A DNA stretch of 64,000 nt from Actinomadura sp. DC4 (GTDB lineage Bacteria; Actinomycetota; Actinomycetes; Streptosporangiales; Streptosporangiaceae). The first letter of the stretch is position 1. Every line of letters begins with the position of its first letter. Positions 45,191 to 52,215 of the stretch are shown piece by piece. Where the stretch lies: assembly GCF_030406325.1 (NCBI RefSeq), contig NZ_JAUEQY010000008.1, positions 62,001 through 126,000 of the forward strand, read 5' to 3'. A program made the position numbers and the translations under genes. The notes under the pieces were generated by a model. The model searched no databases. It was given only the letters and a program-made list of their open reading frames with translations, and had not been told where the DNA came from.

Positions 45191-46083
45191 CGCACGGCCG
45201 CCGGCTGTGGGAGAGCGGGCAGGGGTCGGCGGCGCCGCCGTACGCTGCCCAGCGCGACGCCGCCCACGATGAGCAGGGCCGCGACGACGTCGGTCACGGT
45301 GATCGGCTCGCCGAGGAACAGCGCCGCCGACGACATGCCGAACGGGGGCACGAGCAGGGAGTACATCGCGACCTGCCCGGCGTCGTAGCGCCGCATCAGC
45401 CAGCCCCACGCGCCGAAGCCGACGAGCGTCGAGACGTACGCGACGTAGAACAGCGCGCCGAGGCCGCCGATCGAGACGTGTGCGAGCGCGTGCAGGTCCG
45501 CGCGCGGTCCCTCGAAGATCGCCGACAGGGCCAGGAGGGGGAGTGGTGGCACGAGGCTGACCCAGACCATGAACGCGAACGAGTCCGGCGGCTGGGCCTT
45601 GCGCAAGCCGATGTTGGCCAGCCCCCACATGCCCGCGGCGCCGATGGCCAGGACGAAGGCGAGCAGCGGGCTGCCCTGGCCGAGCGTCAGGCCGATCAGC
45701 GCGATCCCGGCGAACGCCACGACCATCCCCGCCGTCTGCGTACGGCGCGGGCGCTCGCGCAGCATGACCGCGGCGAACAGCGCGGTGAACAGCGCCTGGG
45801 TCTGCAGCACCAGCGACGAGAGGCCGGCCGGCATGCCGATGTGCATGCTGATGAACAGCAGGCCGAACTGGCCGACGCCGAGCGGCAGGCCGACGAGCAC
45901 GAACCACCGCCACGGGATCGCCGGGCGGCGGACGAACAGGATGGCGGGGAAGGCGGCGGCGACGAACCGCACGCCCGCGAAGAACAGGGGAGGCAGCGAG
46001 TCGAGGCCGACGTCGATGACGACGAAGTTGACGCCCCAGAGCGCGGCGATCACCACCGCGATGGCGACGTGGCGAGGTTTCAT
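45187..46083 (-). CDS. EamA/DMT-family transporter (RhaT-like exporter)
   Basis: 298 residues with ten predicted transmembrane helices in two EamA repeats. The first repeat has VAIAVVIAALWGVNFVVIDVG and LVLQTQALFTALFAAVMLRERP; the second has AIGAAGMWGLANIGLRKAQ and LLVPPFGMSSAALFLGEPI. Members export amino acids and metabolites. It is first in a tight operon with the DapA-like and LLM genes and is divergent from the LysR gene, across a 73-bp promoter gap with a palindrome. Confidence 0.92.
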   Translation of the reverse strand: MKPRHVAIAVVIAALWGVNFVVIDVGLDSLPPLFFAGVRFVAAAFPAILFVRRPAIPWRWFVLVGLPLGVGQFGLLFISMHIGMPAGLSSLVLQTQALFTALFAAVMLRERPRRTQTAGMVVAFAGIALIGLTLGQGSPLLAFVLAIGAAGMWGLANIGLRKAQPPDSFAFMVWVSLVPPLPLLALSAIFEGPRADLHALAHVSIGGLGALFYVAYVSTLVGFGAWGWLMRRYDAGQVAMYSLLVPPFGMSSAALFLGEPITVTDVVAALLIVGGVALGSVRRRRRPLPALPQPAAVR

Positions 46084-46142
46084 GTGGCCGATGCTGGTCT
46101 TACCGACTGTTTAGGACAAGCGACTTTTCTTTACGAAATATG

Positions 46143-46157
46143 TGTAGTGTTACTACA
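46143..46157. promoter_or_regulatory. Palindrome TGTAGT-N3-ACTACA before the LysR gene
   Basis: TGTAGTGTTACTACA is a perfect 6-bp-arm dyad ending at the A of the LysR ATG (46157). It lies in the AT-richer gap between the divergent EamA and LysR genes. LysR proteins usually bind such sites for autoregulation and activation of the divergent operon. No Shine-Dalgarno separates it from the ATG, so the LysR mRNA may be leaderless. Confidence 0.55.
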
Positions 46158-47074
46158 TGCTTGATCTGGACCGGCTCCGGGCACTCAACGCCGTGGCGAC
46201 GTACGGCTCGGTGAGCGCCGCCGCCGACGTGCTGCACGTCACGACCTCCGCCGTCTCCCAGCAGATGGCCAAACTCGAACGCGAGACGGGGCAGAAGCTG
46301 CTCGAACGGTACGGGCGGGGCGTCCGCCTCACCGACGCCGCGACGCTGCTCGCCGCGCACGCCGAGCGCATCCTCGCGATGGTCGAGGAGGCGGAATCGG
46401 ACCTGGAGGCCCAGCGCGGCGAGGTCGTCGGCGAGCTCGCGGTGGCGGCCTTCCCCACGGCGGCGCGCGGCCTCGTGCCCCCGGCGCTGCGCGCCCTGGC
46501 CCAGCAGCATCCGCGCCTGCGGGTCTGCCTGCGCGAGCAGGAGCCGCACTCGGCGGTGCCGCTCGCGGTCCGCGGCGAGGTCGACCTCGGCGTCGTACAG
46601 GACTGGTTCAACGTGCCGCTGGCCATCCCGGACGGCCTGGTCAAGTCCTCGCTGGTGGACGACGTCGCCGACGTGGCGCTGCCCGCGAGCCACCCGCTCG
46701 CCGCACGGTCCGTGATCGACCTCGGCGAGTTGCACGGCGACGCGTGGATCGCCCAGTCGCCGGGCGCGATCTGCCGCGACTGGCTGGTCCACACGCTGCG
46801 CTCGGCCGGGCTGGAGCCGCGGATCGCGCACACGGCCGACGAGTACGCGACGCAGCTCGCGCTGGTCGCCGTGGGACTGGGCGCGGCGATCGTGCCGCGG
46901 CTCGGGCGCTGCGACATCCCGGAGGGCGTCCGGATCCTGCCGGTACGCCCCGCGCTGACCCGTCACGTGTACGCGATCTGGCGGGCCGAGGCCGCGCGCC
47001 GTCCGGCCATCCGCGCCGCCGTCACCGCGCTCCGCGCGTCCGCCCCGACCCTGACCCTCGCCGAGGCCGGCTGA
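46157..47074 (+). CDS. LysR family transcriptional regulator
   Basis: 305 residues. N-terminal winged helix (LRALNAVATYGSVSAAADVLHVTTSAVSQQMAKLERE), a linker helix, then a periplasmic-binding-like effector domain (GELAVAAFPTAARGLVPPAL, LVAVGLGAAIVPRLGR). It is divergent from the EamA-DapA-LLM operon and should control it. The lanthipeptide genes follow on the same strand 116 bp downstream but have their own promoter candidate. Inducer unknown. Confidence 0.93.
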   Translation: MLDLDRLRALNAVATYGSVSAAADVLHVTTSAVSQQMAKLERETGQKLLERYGRGVRLTDAATLLAAHAERILAMVEEAESDLEAQRGEVVGELAVAAFPTAARGLVPPALRALAQQHPRLRVCLREQEPHSAVPLAVRGEVDLGVVQDWFNVPLAIPDGLVKSSLVDDVADVALPASHPLAARSVIDLGELHGDAWIAQSPGAICRDWLVHTLRSAGLEPRIAHTADEYATQLALVAVGLGAAIVPRLGRCDIPEGVRILPVRPALTRHVYAIWRAEAARRPAIRAAVTALRASAPTLTLAEAG

Positions 47075-47112
47075 GCCTCGATCGGTCCGAAATAAGCGGC
47101 AAATCCTAGTTA

Positions 47113-47142
47113 TTGACTGAAGCAACGGGGAAAACTTACCCT
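47113..47142 (+). promoter_or_regulatory. Candidate promoter of the lanthipeptide operon
   Basis: TTGACT (47113-47118) and TACCCT (47137-47142), spacer 18 bp, lie in an AT-rich island between the LysR stop and the synthetase. GGAGGG (47179-47184) then precedes GTG 47191 by 6 bases, which fixes the start codon. Confidence 0.55.
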
Positions 47143-47190
47143 CCGTAAAGGTCGATCTTGACCGCTCGCCGGCGACCTGGAGGGCTGACC

Positions 47191-49950
47191 GTGCCGGCAC
47201 CGTCGTCGCGGTACGACCCGGAGATCTACGCCCGGGTCGTACGGGCCCGGCTGCCCGCCGGCTGGCGGCTCGACCGCGCCGGGACCTGGACGCACGCCGC
47301 GCCCGAGGGCGCTCGCCTACGCGACCAGGGCTGGAAGATCCACCTGTCGGCCGTGCCGCCGTCCGCCGAGCGGGTCCTGGACACGGTCACGCCCGTGCTC
47401 GCGGAGGCGGGCTGCCCGTTCAAGTTCGCCGCCTCACCGGCCGAGATCGCCCGTCTGACGGGACGGCACTTCGACCGCGCCTCGGCCGGGAAGTTCCTCA
47501 CCGTCTATCCGCCCGACGACGCCGGCGTGGCGGCGCTGGCCGAGGCGCTGCACCGGGCCACGGAGGGCCTGGCGGGCCCACGCATCCTGTCCGACCGCCC
47601 GTACCGGCCCGGCAGCCTGGTGCACTTCCGCTTCGGCGGTTTCGTGCGCAAGGTGCGGCTGGCCGGAAACGGTGTCTACGAGCCCGTCGTGACCGCGCCG
47701 GACGGTACGTGCGTCCCCGACCGGCGGTCGGCCTGGTTCGAACCGCCGTCCTGGGCGCCCTCCAGCCCCTTCGGCGAACCGGCCGAGGCTCCTGGGGCCG
47801 CACCGCGCGGGGTGCTGATCGGGGACCGGTTCCTGCTGCGCGGCGCCATCCGGCACGCCAACAAGGGCGGCGTCTTCCGCGCCACGGACCGTACGACGGG
47901 CCGGGAGGTCGTGGTCAAGCAGGGCCGCCGGTACGTCGAGGTACGGCCTGACGGCGGCGACGTACGTGACCTGCTGCGCAACGAGGCGCGTCTGCTCGGC
48001 CGCCTCGCCGCGACGGGAGTCGTGCCCCGCGTCCACGCCCTGATCGAACTCCCCGAGCACGCCTTCCTGGCCGTCGAGGCCATCGACGGCGTGTCGCTGA
48101 GCGTCCACCTGCAGCGTCTCCACCGGGGAGGCGGGCCGGACGAGCGTGCGGTCCTGCGTACGGCGGGCAGGCTCGTGGACCTGGTCGCCGCCGTCCACCG
48201 CGAGGGTGTGGTCATCCGCGACCTGACCCCGGCGAACGTCCTGGTCCTCCCGGACGGCGACCTGCGCCTGATCGACCTGGAACTGGCCGGCACGCCGGAC
48301 GAGGACGCCGTCCCCGGCGGCTCCCCGGGCTACGCGGCCCCGGAACAGTGGACCGCCCGGCGCGCCACCCCGGCCGCCGACCTGTACGGCCTGGGCGCGA
48401 TCCTCTTCGCCCTGACGACGGGCGCCGAGCCGATCCTGGCGAATGACGACCGCGACACCCATCGGCGGCTCGACGACTGGCTGACCCGCGCCGCCCGCGA
48501 CCTCCCGCTCGCCGCCGCCCTCCGCCCCCTGATCCTGGCGCTGCTGCGGGAGGACCCCGCCCTCCGCCCACCGCTCGACCGGGTACAAGAGGCCCTTCAC
48601 GAGACCGCCGGCAATGGTTCGGCCGGGGGACGGGGCCATGGCGTCGCCCTGGGGCCGGCAGGGCGGGGGCCCGGGGCCGGGCGTGACGACGTGGAGCGGC
48701 TGCTGGGCGACGGGCTCGCGTATCTCGTCGGTTCCGGTGGCCGGGACGTCGATCCGGACCGGCTCTCCGAGCCGGGTGCCGGGCGCTGGTGGCCCGCCGA
48801 CCTGTTCGGGGCCACCACCGATCCCGGCAACCTCTACTACGGCGCGGCGGGCATCCTCGGCGTCCTCGCGACGGCCCTGCGGCACCGGCCCACGCCCGAG
48901 ATCCGCACCGCCACCGAACGCGCCGCCCGGCACCTCGAAAGAGCGGCCGCGCGGGAACCTCTCGTCCTGCCCGGCCTGCACTTCGGGCGCTCCGGCACGT
49001 ACTGGGCGCTCCTCGAAGCGGGCATCGCGCTCCAGGACGAGGACCTCATCGCCCGGACCGCCGACGCCGCCGAGCGGCTCCCCGTCTCCGGGCCGGTGCC
49101 GGACGTCAGCCACGGGATCGCCGGAGCGGGGCTGACCGCCCTGCGGTTCTGGCGGCACACCGGCCGGGAGACCTTCCTCGGCCAGGCCGGGGAGTGCGCC
49201 GACGCGCTGCTGACGGCGGCCGTCCGTGACGGCGACGGCATCGTCTGGCCCGTCCCGCCCCACCCGCCCCAGTTGCCCGACGGCGCCACCCACCACGGCT
49301 TCGCGCACGGCACCGCGGGCATCGCCGCCTTCCTCCTCGACGCGGCCACCGCCACAGGACGCGCCGACTGCCGCGAAGCGGCCGACCAGGCCGGCCGTAC
49401 ACTGCTCGCCGCCACGCTCTGGGGCACGGGCGGCACCGCCCGCTGGAGCGCCGGGCCGGGCGACGACGTGCCCCTCACCGGCTGGTGCAGCGGCGCCGCC
49501 GGCGTCGGCGGTTTCCTGGTGCGGCTGTGGCGCGCGACGGGAGCGCCCGCCCTGCTCACCACGGCCGAGGGCGCCGCGGCCGCCGTACGGCACGACATCT
49601 GGCAGTCCCGGCCCGTGAACTGTCACGGCAACGCCGGCTCCATCGGCTACCTGCTCGACCTCGCCGACGCGACCGGCGAGGAGTCCTACCGGGACCGGGC
49701 GCGCGAGGCCGTCTCCGCGCTCGCCGCCCGCGCGGTGGTCCGCGACGGGCTGCTCCTCACCCCCGACCACACCGGCCTGGAGGTCTTTCCCGGCTGGGGC
49801 GTCGGCACCGCCGGCGTCACCGCCGCCCTGCTCCGCCTGGACGGCTCCCCGGTGAGCCTGTTCATGCCGCCGATCGAGGCGGCCCTGAGAACGTGCGGCG
49901 CGATGTCGCACCGATCGAGTCCCATCCCCTCAGAAAGGAAACGCCGATGA
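47191..49950 (+). CDS. Class IV lanthipeptide synthetase (LanL)
   Basis: 919 residues, three domains. A lyase domain (about 1-200) has KIHLSAVPPS with Lys49 and His51, CPFKFAASP, GKFLTVYPPDD and HFRFGGFVRKV. A Ser/Thr-kinase-like domain (about 210-470) has Lys243 (VVVKQGR), Asp344 and Asn349 in VIRDLTPANVLV, and Asp362 in LIDLELAG. A LanC-like cyclase (about 500-919) has the zinc ligands Cys766 (GWCSGAAG), Cys811 and His812 (NCHGNAGS). The intact zinc site indicates class IV rather than class III (LanKC). It would phosphorylate Ser/Thr, eliminate phosphate and close thioether rings on the peptide encoded next. GTG 47191 is set by GGAGGG. Confidence 0.92.
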   Translation: MPAPSSRYDPEIYARVVRARLPAGWRLDRAGTWTHAAPEGARLRDQGWKIHLSAVPPSAERVLDTVTPVLAEAGCPFKFAASPAEIARLTGRHFDRASAGKFLTVYPPDDAGVAALAEALHRATEGLAGPRILSDRPYRPGSLVHFRFGGFVRKVRLAGNGVYEPVVTAPDGTCVPDRRSAWFEPPSWAPSSPFGEPAEAPGAAPRGVLIGDRFLLRGAIRHANKGGVFRATDRTTGREVVVKQGRRYVEVRPDGGDVRDLLRNEARLLGRLAATGVVPRVHALIELPEHAFLAVEAIDGVSLSVHLQRLHRGGGPDERAVLRTAGRLVDLVAAVHREGVVIRDLTPANVLVLPDGDLRLIDLELAGTPDEDAVPGGSPGYAAPEQWTARRATPAADLYGLGAILFALTTGAEPILANDDRDTHRRLDDWLTRAARDLPLAAALRPLILALLREDPALRPPLDRVQEALHETAGNGSAGGRGHGVALGPAGRGPGAGRDDVERLLGDGLAYLVGSGGRDVDPDRLSEPGAGRWWPADLFGATTDPGNLYYGAAGILGVLATALRHRPTPEIRTATERAARHLERAAAREPLVLPGLHFGRSGTYWALLEAGIALQDEDLIARTADAAERLPVSGPVPDVSHGIAGAGLTALRFWRHTGRETFLGQAGECADALLTAAVRDGDGIVWPVPPHPPQLPDGATHHGFAHGTAGIAAFLLDAATATGRADCREAADQAGRTLLAATLWGTGGTARWSAGPGDDVPLTGWCSGAAGVGGFLVRLWRATGAPALLTTAEGAAAAVRHDIWQSRPVNCHGNAGSIGYLLDLADATGEESYRDRAREAVSALAARAVVRDGLLLTPDHTGLEVFPGWGVGTAGVTAALLRLDGSPVSLFMPPIEAALRTCGAMSHRSSPIPSERKRR

Positions 49951-50066
49951 TCACAGCCGACCTGGACGAACTGCAGCGGCTGCCCGAGGAGACCGTGGCC
50001 GAGGACCGGACGCCCTGCATCCCCGCCGCGGCGGACCGGGTACCGACCTGGACCACCGTCTGCTGA
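49947..50066 (+). CDS. Lanthipeptide precursor peptide (LanA)
   Basis: 39 residues starting in an ATGA overlap with the synthetase stop, with AAAGGAA upstream. The leader (about residues 1-21) holds LDELQRLPEE, an amphipathic helix like the LxLQ motif of class III/IV leaders. The C-terminal part, TPCIPAAADRVPTWTTVC, has Cys24, the terminal Cys39 and Thr22, 34, 36 and 37, with no Ser. Plausible rings are Thr22-Cys24 and one of Thr34/36/37 to Cys39, with spare dehydrobutyrines. TVC recalls the TVC of venezuelin-type cores. No dedicated protease or transporter gene lies beside it. Ring pattern and cleavage site are inferred. Confidence 0.85.
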   Translation: MITADLDELQRLPEETVAEDRTPCIPAAADRVPTWTTVC

Positions 50067-50078
50067 TCTGAGCGACGC

Positions 50079-50115
50079 GGCCGGGGCTCTCGAATCGGAA
50101 AAGGGAGCCCCGGCC
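50079..50115 (+). terminator. Terminator after the lanthipeptide operon
   Basis: GGCCGGGGCTC (50079-50089) and GAGCCCCGGCC (50105-50115) make an 11-bp perfect stem, extendable by two pairs, followed by CTGTCTTCC. It lies 13 bp after the precursor stop and ends the two-gene operon. Confidence 0.8.
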
Positions 50116-50120
50116 CTGTC

Positions 50121-50156
50121 TTCCGCAACGGCTTCCGCAACGGCTTCTCCAACGCC
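50121..50156 (+). repeat. 12-bp tandem repeat, three copies
   Basis: TTCCGCAACGGC occurs at 50121-50132 and 50133-50144, followed by the variant TTCTCCAACGCC at 50145-50156. It lies between the lanthipeptide terminator and the next gene; no function evident. Confidence 0.8.
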
Positions 50157-50206
50157 GCCACCCGGGCGGTCCCCCCGCGCCGGGGGCCCGGTAGTGTTAG
50201 GCCGCC

Positions 50207-50839
50207 ATGAAGACCATCGTTCATCTGCTGCGCCACGGTGAGGTGCACAACCCCGAGGGTGTCCTCTACGGGCGCCTGCCGGGCTACCACCTCAGCGACG
50301 ACGGCCGGCTGATGGCCGAGACCGCGGCCAAGTGGCTCACCGGCCGCGACATCACGGTCCTCTGCTCCTCTCCCATGGAGCGCGCCCAGCAGACGGCCGA
50401 GCCGATCGCCCAGGCGCTGAAGCTCCCCGTCTCCACCGACGACCGGCTGATCGAGGCCGGCAACCACTTCGAGGGCCGCACCTTCGGCGTCGGCGACGGT
50501 TCGCTGCGCCGGCCCGAGCACTGGCCCTACCTCTGGAACCCCTTCCGCCCCTCGTGGGGCGAGCCCTACGAAGAGATCGCAAGCCGCATGCTGGCCGCCA
50601 TGGCCGACATACGTGACGCCGCGAGCGGTCACGAGGCGGTGTGCGTCAGCCACCAGCTGCCCATCTGGGTGACCCGCCGCAAGGTCGAGGGCCGCCACCT
50701 GTGGCACAACCCGGCCCGGCGCCAGTGCGGCCTGGCGAGCGTCACGAGCGTGACGTACGACGACGGCCGCATCATCAAGGTCGACTACGCCGAACCCGCG
50801 GGTGAGCTGTCGCGCCGCCCCAGTGTCCCCGGCGCCTGA
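50207..50839 (+). CDS. Histidine phosphatase family protein (Rv0525 type)
   Basis: 210 residues of the phosphoglycerate-mutase-like superfamily. The phosphohistidine motif is HLLRHGEVHNPEG, with Arg in CSSPMERAQQTAEPI and the second His in CVSHQLPIWVTRR. It sits directly before ResA, as in mycobacteria, where hemL is the gene before it. Here the lanthipeptide and LysR operons intervene. Likely a phosphatase rather than a glycolytic mutase. Start ATG 50207. Confidence 0.92.
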   Translation: MKTIVHLLRHGEVHNPEGVLYGRLPGYHLSDDGRLMAETAAKWLTGRDITVLCSSPMERAQQTAEPIAQALKLPVSTDDRLIEAGNHFEGRTFGVGDGSLRRPEHWPYLWNPFRPSWGEPYEEIASRMLAAMADIRDAASGHEAVCVSHQLPIWVTRRKVEGRHLWHNPARRQCGLASVTSVTYDDGRIIKVDYAEPAGELSRRPSVPGA

Positions 50840-50863
50840 CCCCTCAGGCACAATAGGACCAAG

Positions 50864-50880
50864 TACTACGCCCTGTAGTA
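50864..50880. promoter_or_regulatory. Dyad TACTAC-N5-GTAGTA before resA
   Basis: TACTAC (50864-50869) and GTAGTA (50875-50880) flank GCCCT, 14 bp upstream of the resA start. The half-sites resemble those recognised by BlaI/MecI-type winged-helix repressors (TACTACA/TGTAGTA), though with a slightly different spacing. It is the only palindrome in this short gap and may control the cytochrome c maturation operon. Confidence 0.5.
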
Positions 50881-50894
50881 GTAGGAGTCTCGCC

Positions 50895-51467
50895 GTGAAC
50901 CGTCATGTCCTGACCGTGCCGGCCCTGGTTCTTCTCGCCGGCGCCCTCACGGGCTGCGCGGGCGCCGGTGCCGTGCAGAACGGTCCCGGCGGCGAGGCGC
51001 GCTATGTGGCGGGCAACGGCGTCAGCGAAGTGATCAAGGATCGCAAGCCCGCGCCCGCCGTCCAGGGCACCACGCTCGACGGCAGGCCGCTCAAGCTGGC
51101 CGAGTTCCAGGGCAAGATCACCGTCGTCAACTTCTGGGCGTCGTGGTGCGCGCCCTGCCGTGCCGAGGCGCCGACGATGCAGAAGGTCTACGACGAGACC
51201 AAGGCCTCCGGCGTGCAGTTCGTCGGCGTGGACATCAAGGACGGCAAGGACAACGCGCAGGCGTTCCTGCGCACCTTCAAGGTCACCTACCCGAGCCTGT
51301 ACGACCAGGCGGGCCAGATCGCGCTGGCGTTCCGCGACATCCCGCCCAACGCCGTGCCCTCCACGCTCGTCATCGACCGCCAGGGCAACGTCGCCGCCCG
51401 CGCCATCGGCAGCGTCTCGTACTCCCCTTTGAGAGACATCGTCACGCGCCTCGCGGCCGAGAAGTGA
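50895..51467 (+). CDS. resA: TlpA/ResA-family thiol-disulfide lipoprotein
   Basis: 190 residues. A lipoprotein signal ([10 protein letters not shown]) is followed by a thioredoxin fold with WCAPC in [17 protein letters not shown], a [13 protein letters not shown] insertion and cis-Pro in [11 protein letters not shown]. On the outer membrane face it keeps apocytochrome c haem-binding cysteines reduced, using electrons from CcdA. First gene of resA-ccdA-resB-ccsB (system II). GTG 50895 is fixed by the signal peptide. Confidence 0.93.
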   Translation: MNRHVLTVPALVLLAGALTGCAGAGAVQNGPGGEARYVAGNGVSEVIKDRKPAPAVQGTTLDGRPLKLAEFQGKITVVNFWASWCAPCRAEAPTMQKVYDETKASGVQFVGVDIKDGKDNAQAFLRTFKVTYPSLYDQAGQIALAFRDIPPNAVPSTLVIDRQGNVAARAIGSVSYSPLRDIVTRLAAEK

Positions 51468-51483
51468 CCGGGGGGCGGACCCG

Positions 51484-52215
51484 GTGAGCACGGTGACGAG
51501 CGGCTCCCTGGTGCTGGCGTTCCCGGTCGCGGCGGCGGCCGGGCTGGTGTCGTTCCTGTCGCCGTGCGTGCTGCCGCTGGTCCCCGGCTACCTGTCCTAC
51601 GTCACCGGGATGAGCGGCGTCGACCTCGCGGCGCAGCGCCGTGGGCGGCTGCTGCTGGGCGTGGCGCTGTTCGTGCTCGGTTTCACCGTGGTTTTCGTCA
51701 GCGCCGGGCTGGCCTTCGGCGGTTTCGGCGCGCTCCTGCAGCGGCACACGACCGTCCTCACGCGTGTGCTGGGCGCGGTCACCATCGTGCTCGGCCTGGC
51801 GTTCATGGGGTTCGTGCCCGGCCTGCAGCGTACGGTCAGGTCGAGCCGGCTCCCGGCCGCCGGGGTGGCGGGCGCGCCGCTCCTCGGCATGCTGTTCGGC
51901 CTCGGCTGGACTCCGTGCATCGGGCCGACGCTCGCGGCCGTGCAGGCGATGGCCTACAGCGAGGCGAGCGCCTCGCGGGGGGCGCTGCTGTCCTTCGCGT
52001 ACTGTCTCGGGCTGGGCGTCCCGTTCCTGCTCACCGCGCTGGCGTACCGCCGGGCGCTGAGCGCGTTCGGCTTCGTCAAGCGGCACTACCAGGCGGTGAT
52101 GCGCGTCGGCGGCGGCATGCTCGTGGCGATCGGGCTGCTGCTGGTCACCGGGGCCTGGGCGGACCTGACGATCAAGATGCAAGGCTGGGTATCCGGCTTC
52201 AACACGGTGATCTGA
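51484..52215 (+). CDS. ccdA: Cytochrome c biogenesis protein CcdA
   Basis: 243 residues, about six transmembrane helices. Carries reducing power across the membrane through the Cys pair in [13 protein letters not shown] and [14 protein letters not shown]. It passes electrons to ResA. GTG 51484 lies 16 bp after the resA stop. It overlaps the resB start by one base (TGATG). Confidence 0.95.
   Translation: MSTVTSGSLVLAFPVAAAAGLVSFLSPCVLPLVPGYLSYVTGMSGVDLAAQRRGRLLLGVALFVLGFTVVFVSAGLAFGGFGALLQRHTTVLTRVLGAVTIVLGLAFMGFVPGLQRTVRSSRLPAAGVAGAPLLGMLFGLGWTPCIGPTLAAVQAMAYSEASASRGALLSFAYCLGLGVPFLLTALAYRRALSAFGFVKRHYQAVMRVGGGMLVAIGLLLVTGAWADLTIKMQGWVSGFNTVI

Noticed and set aside
45187-46083. EamA transporter as the lanthipeptide exporter
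   Set aside because: It is on the opposite strand in another operon under LysR, and DMT carriers move small metabolites, not peptides.
47434-49911. 825-codon minus-strand open frame
   Set aside because: Antisense to LanL; low-complexity composition without motifs.
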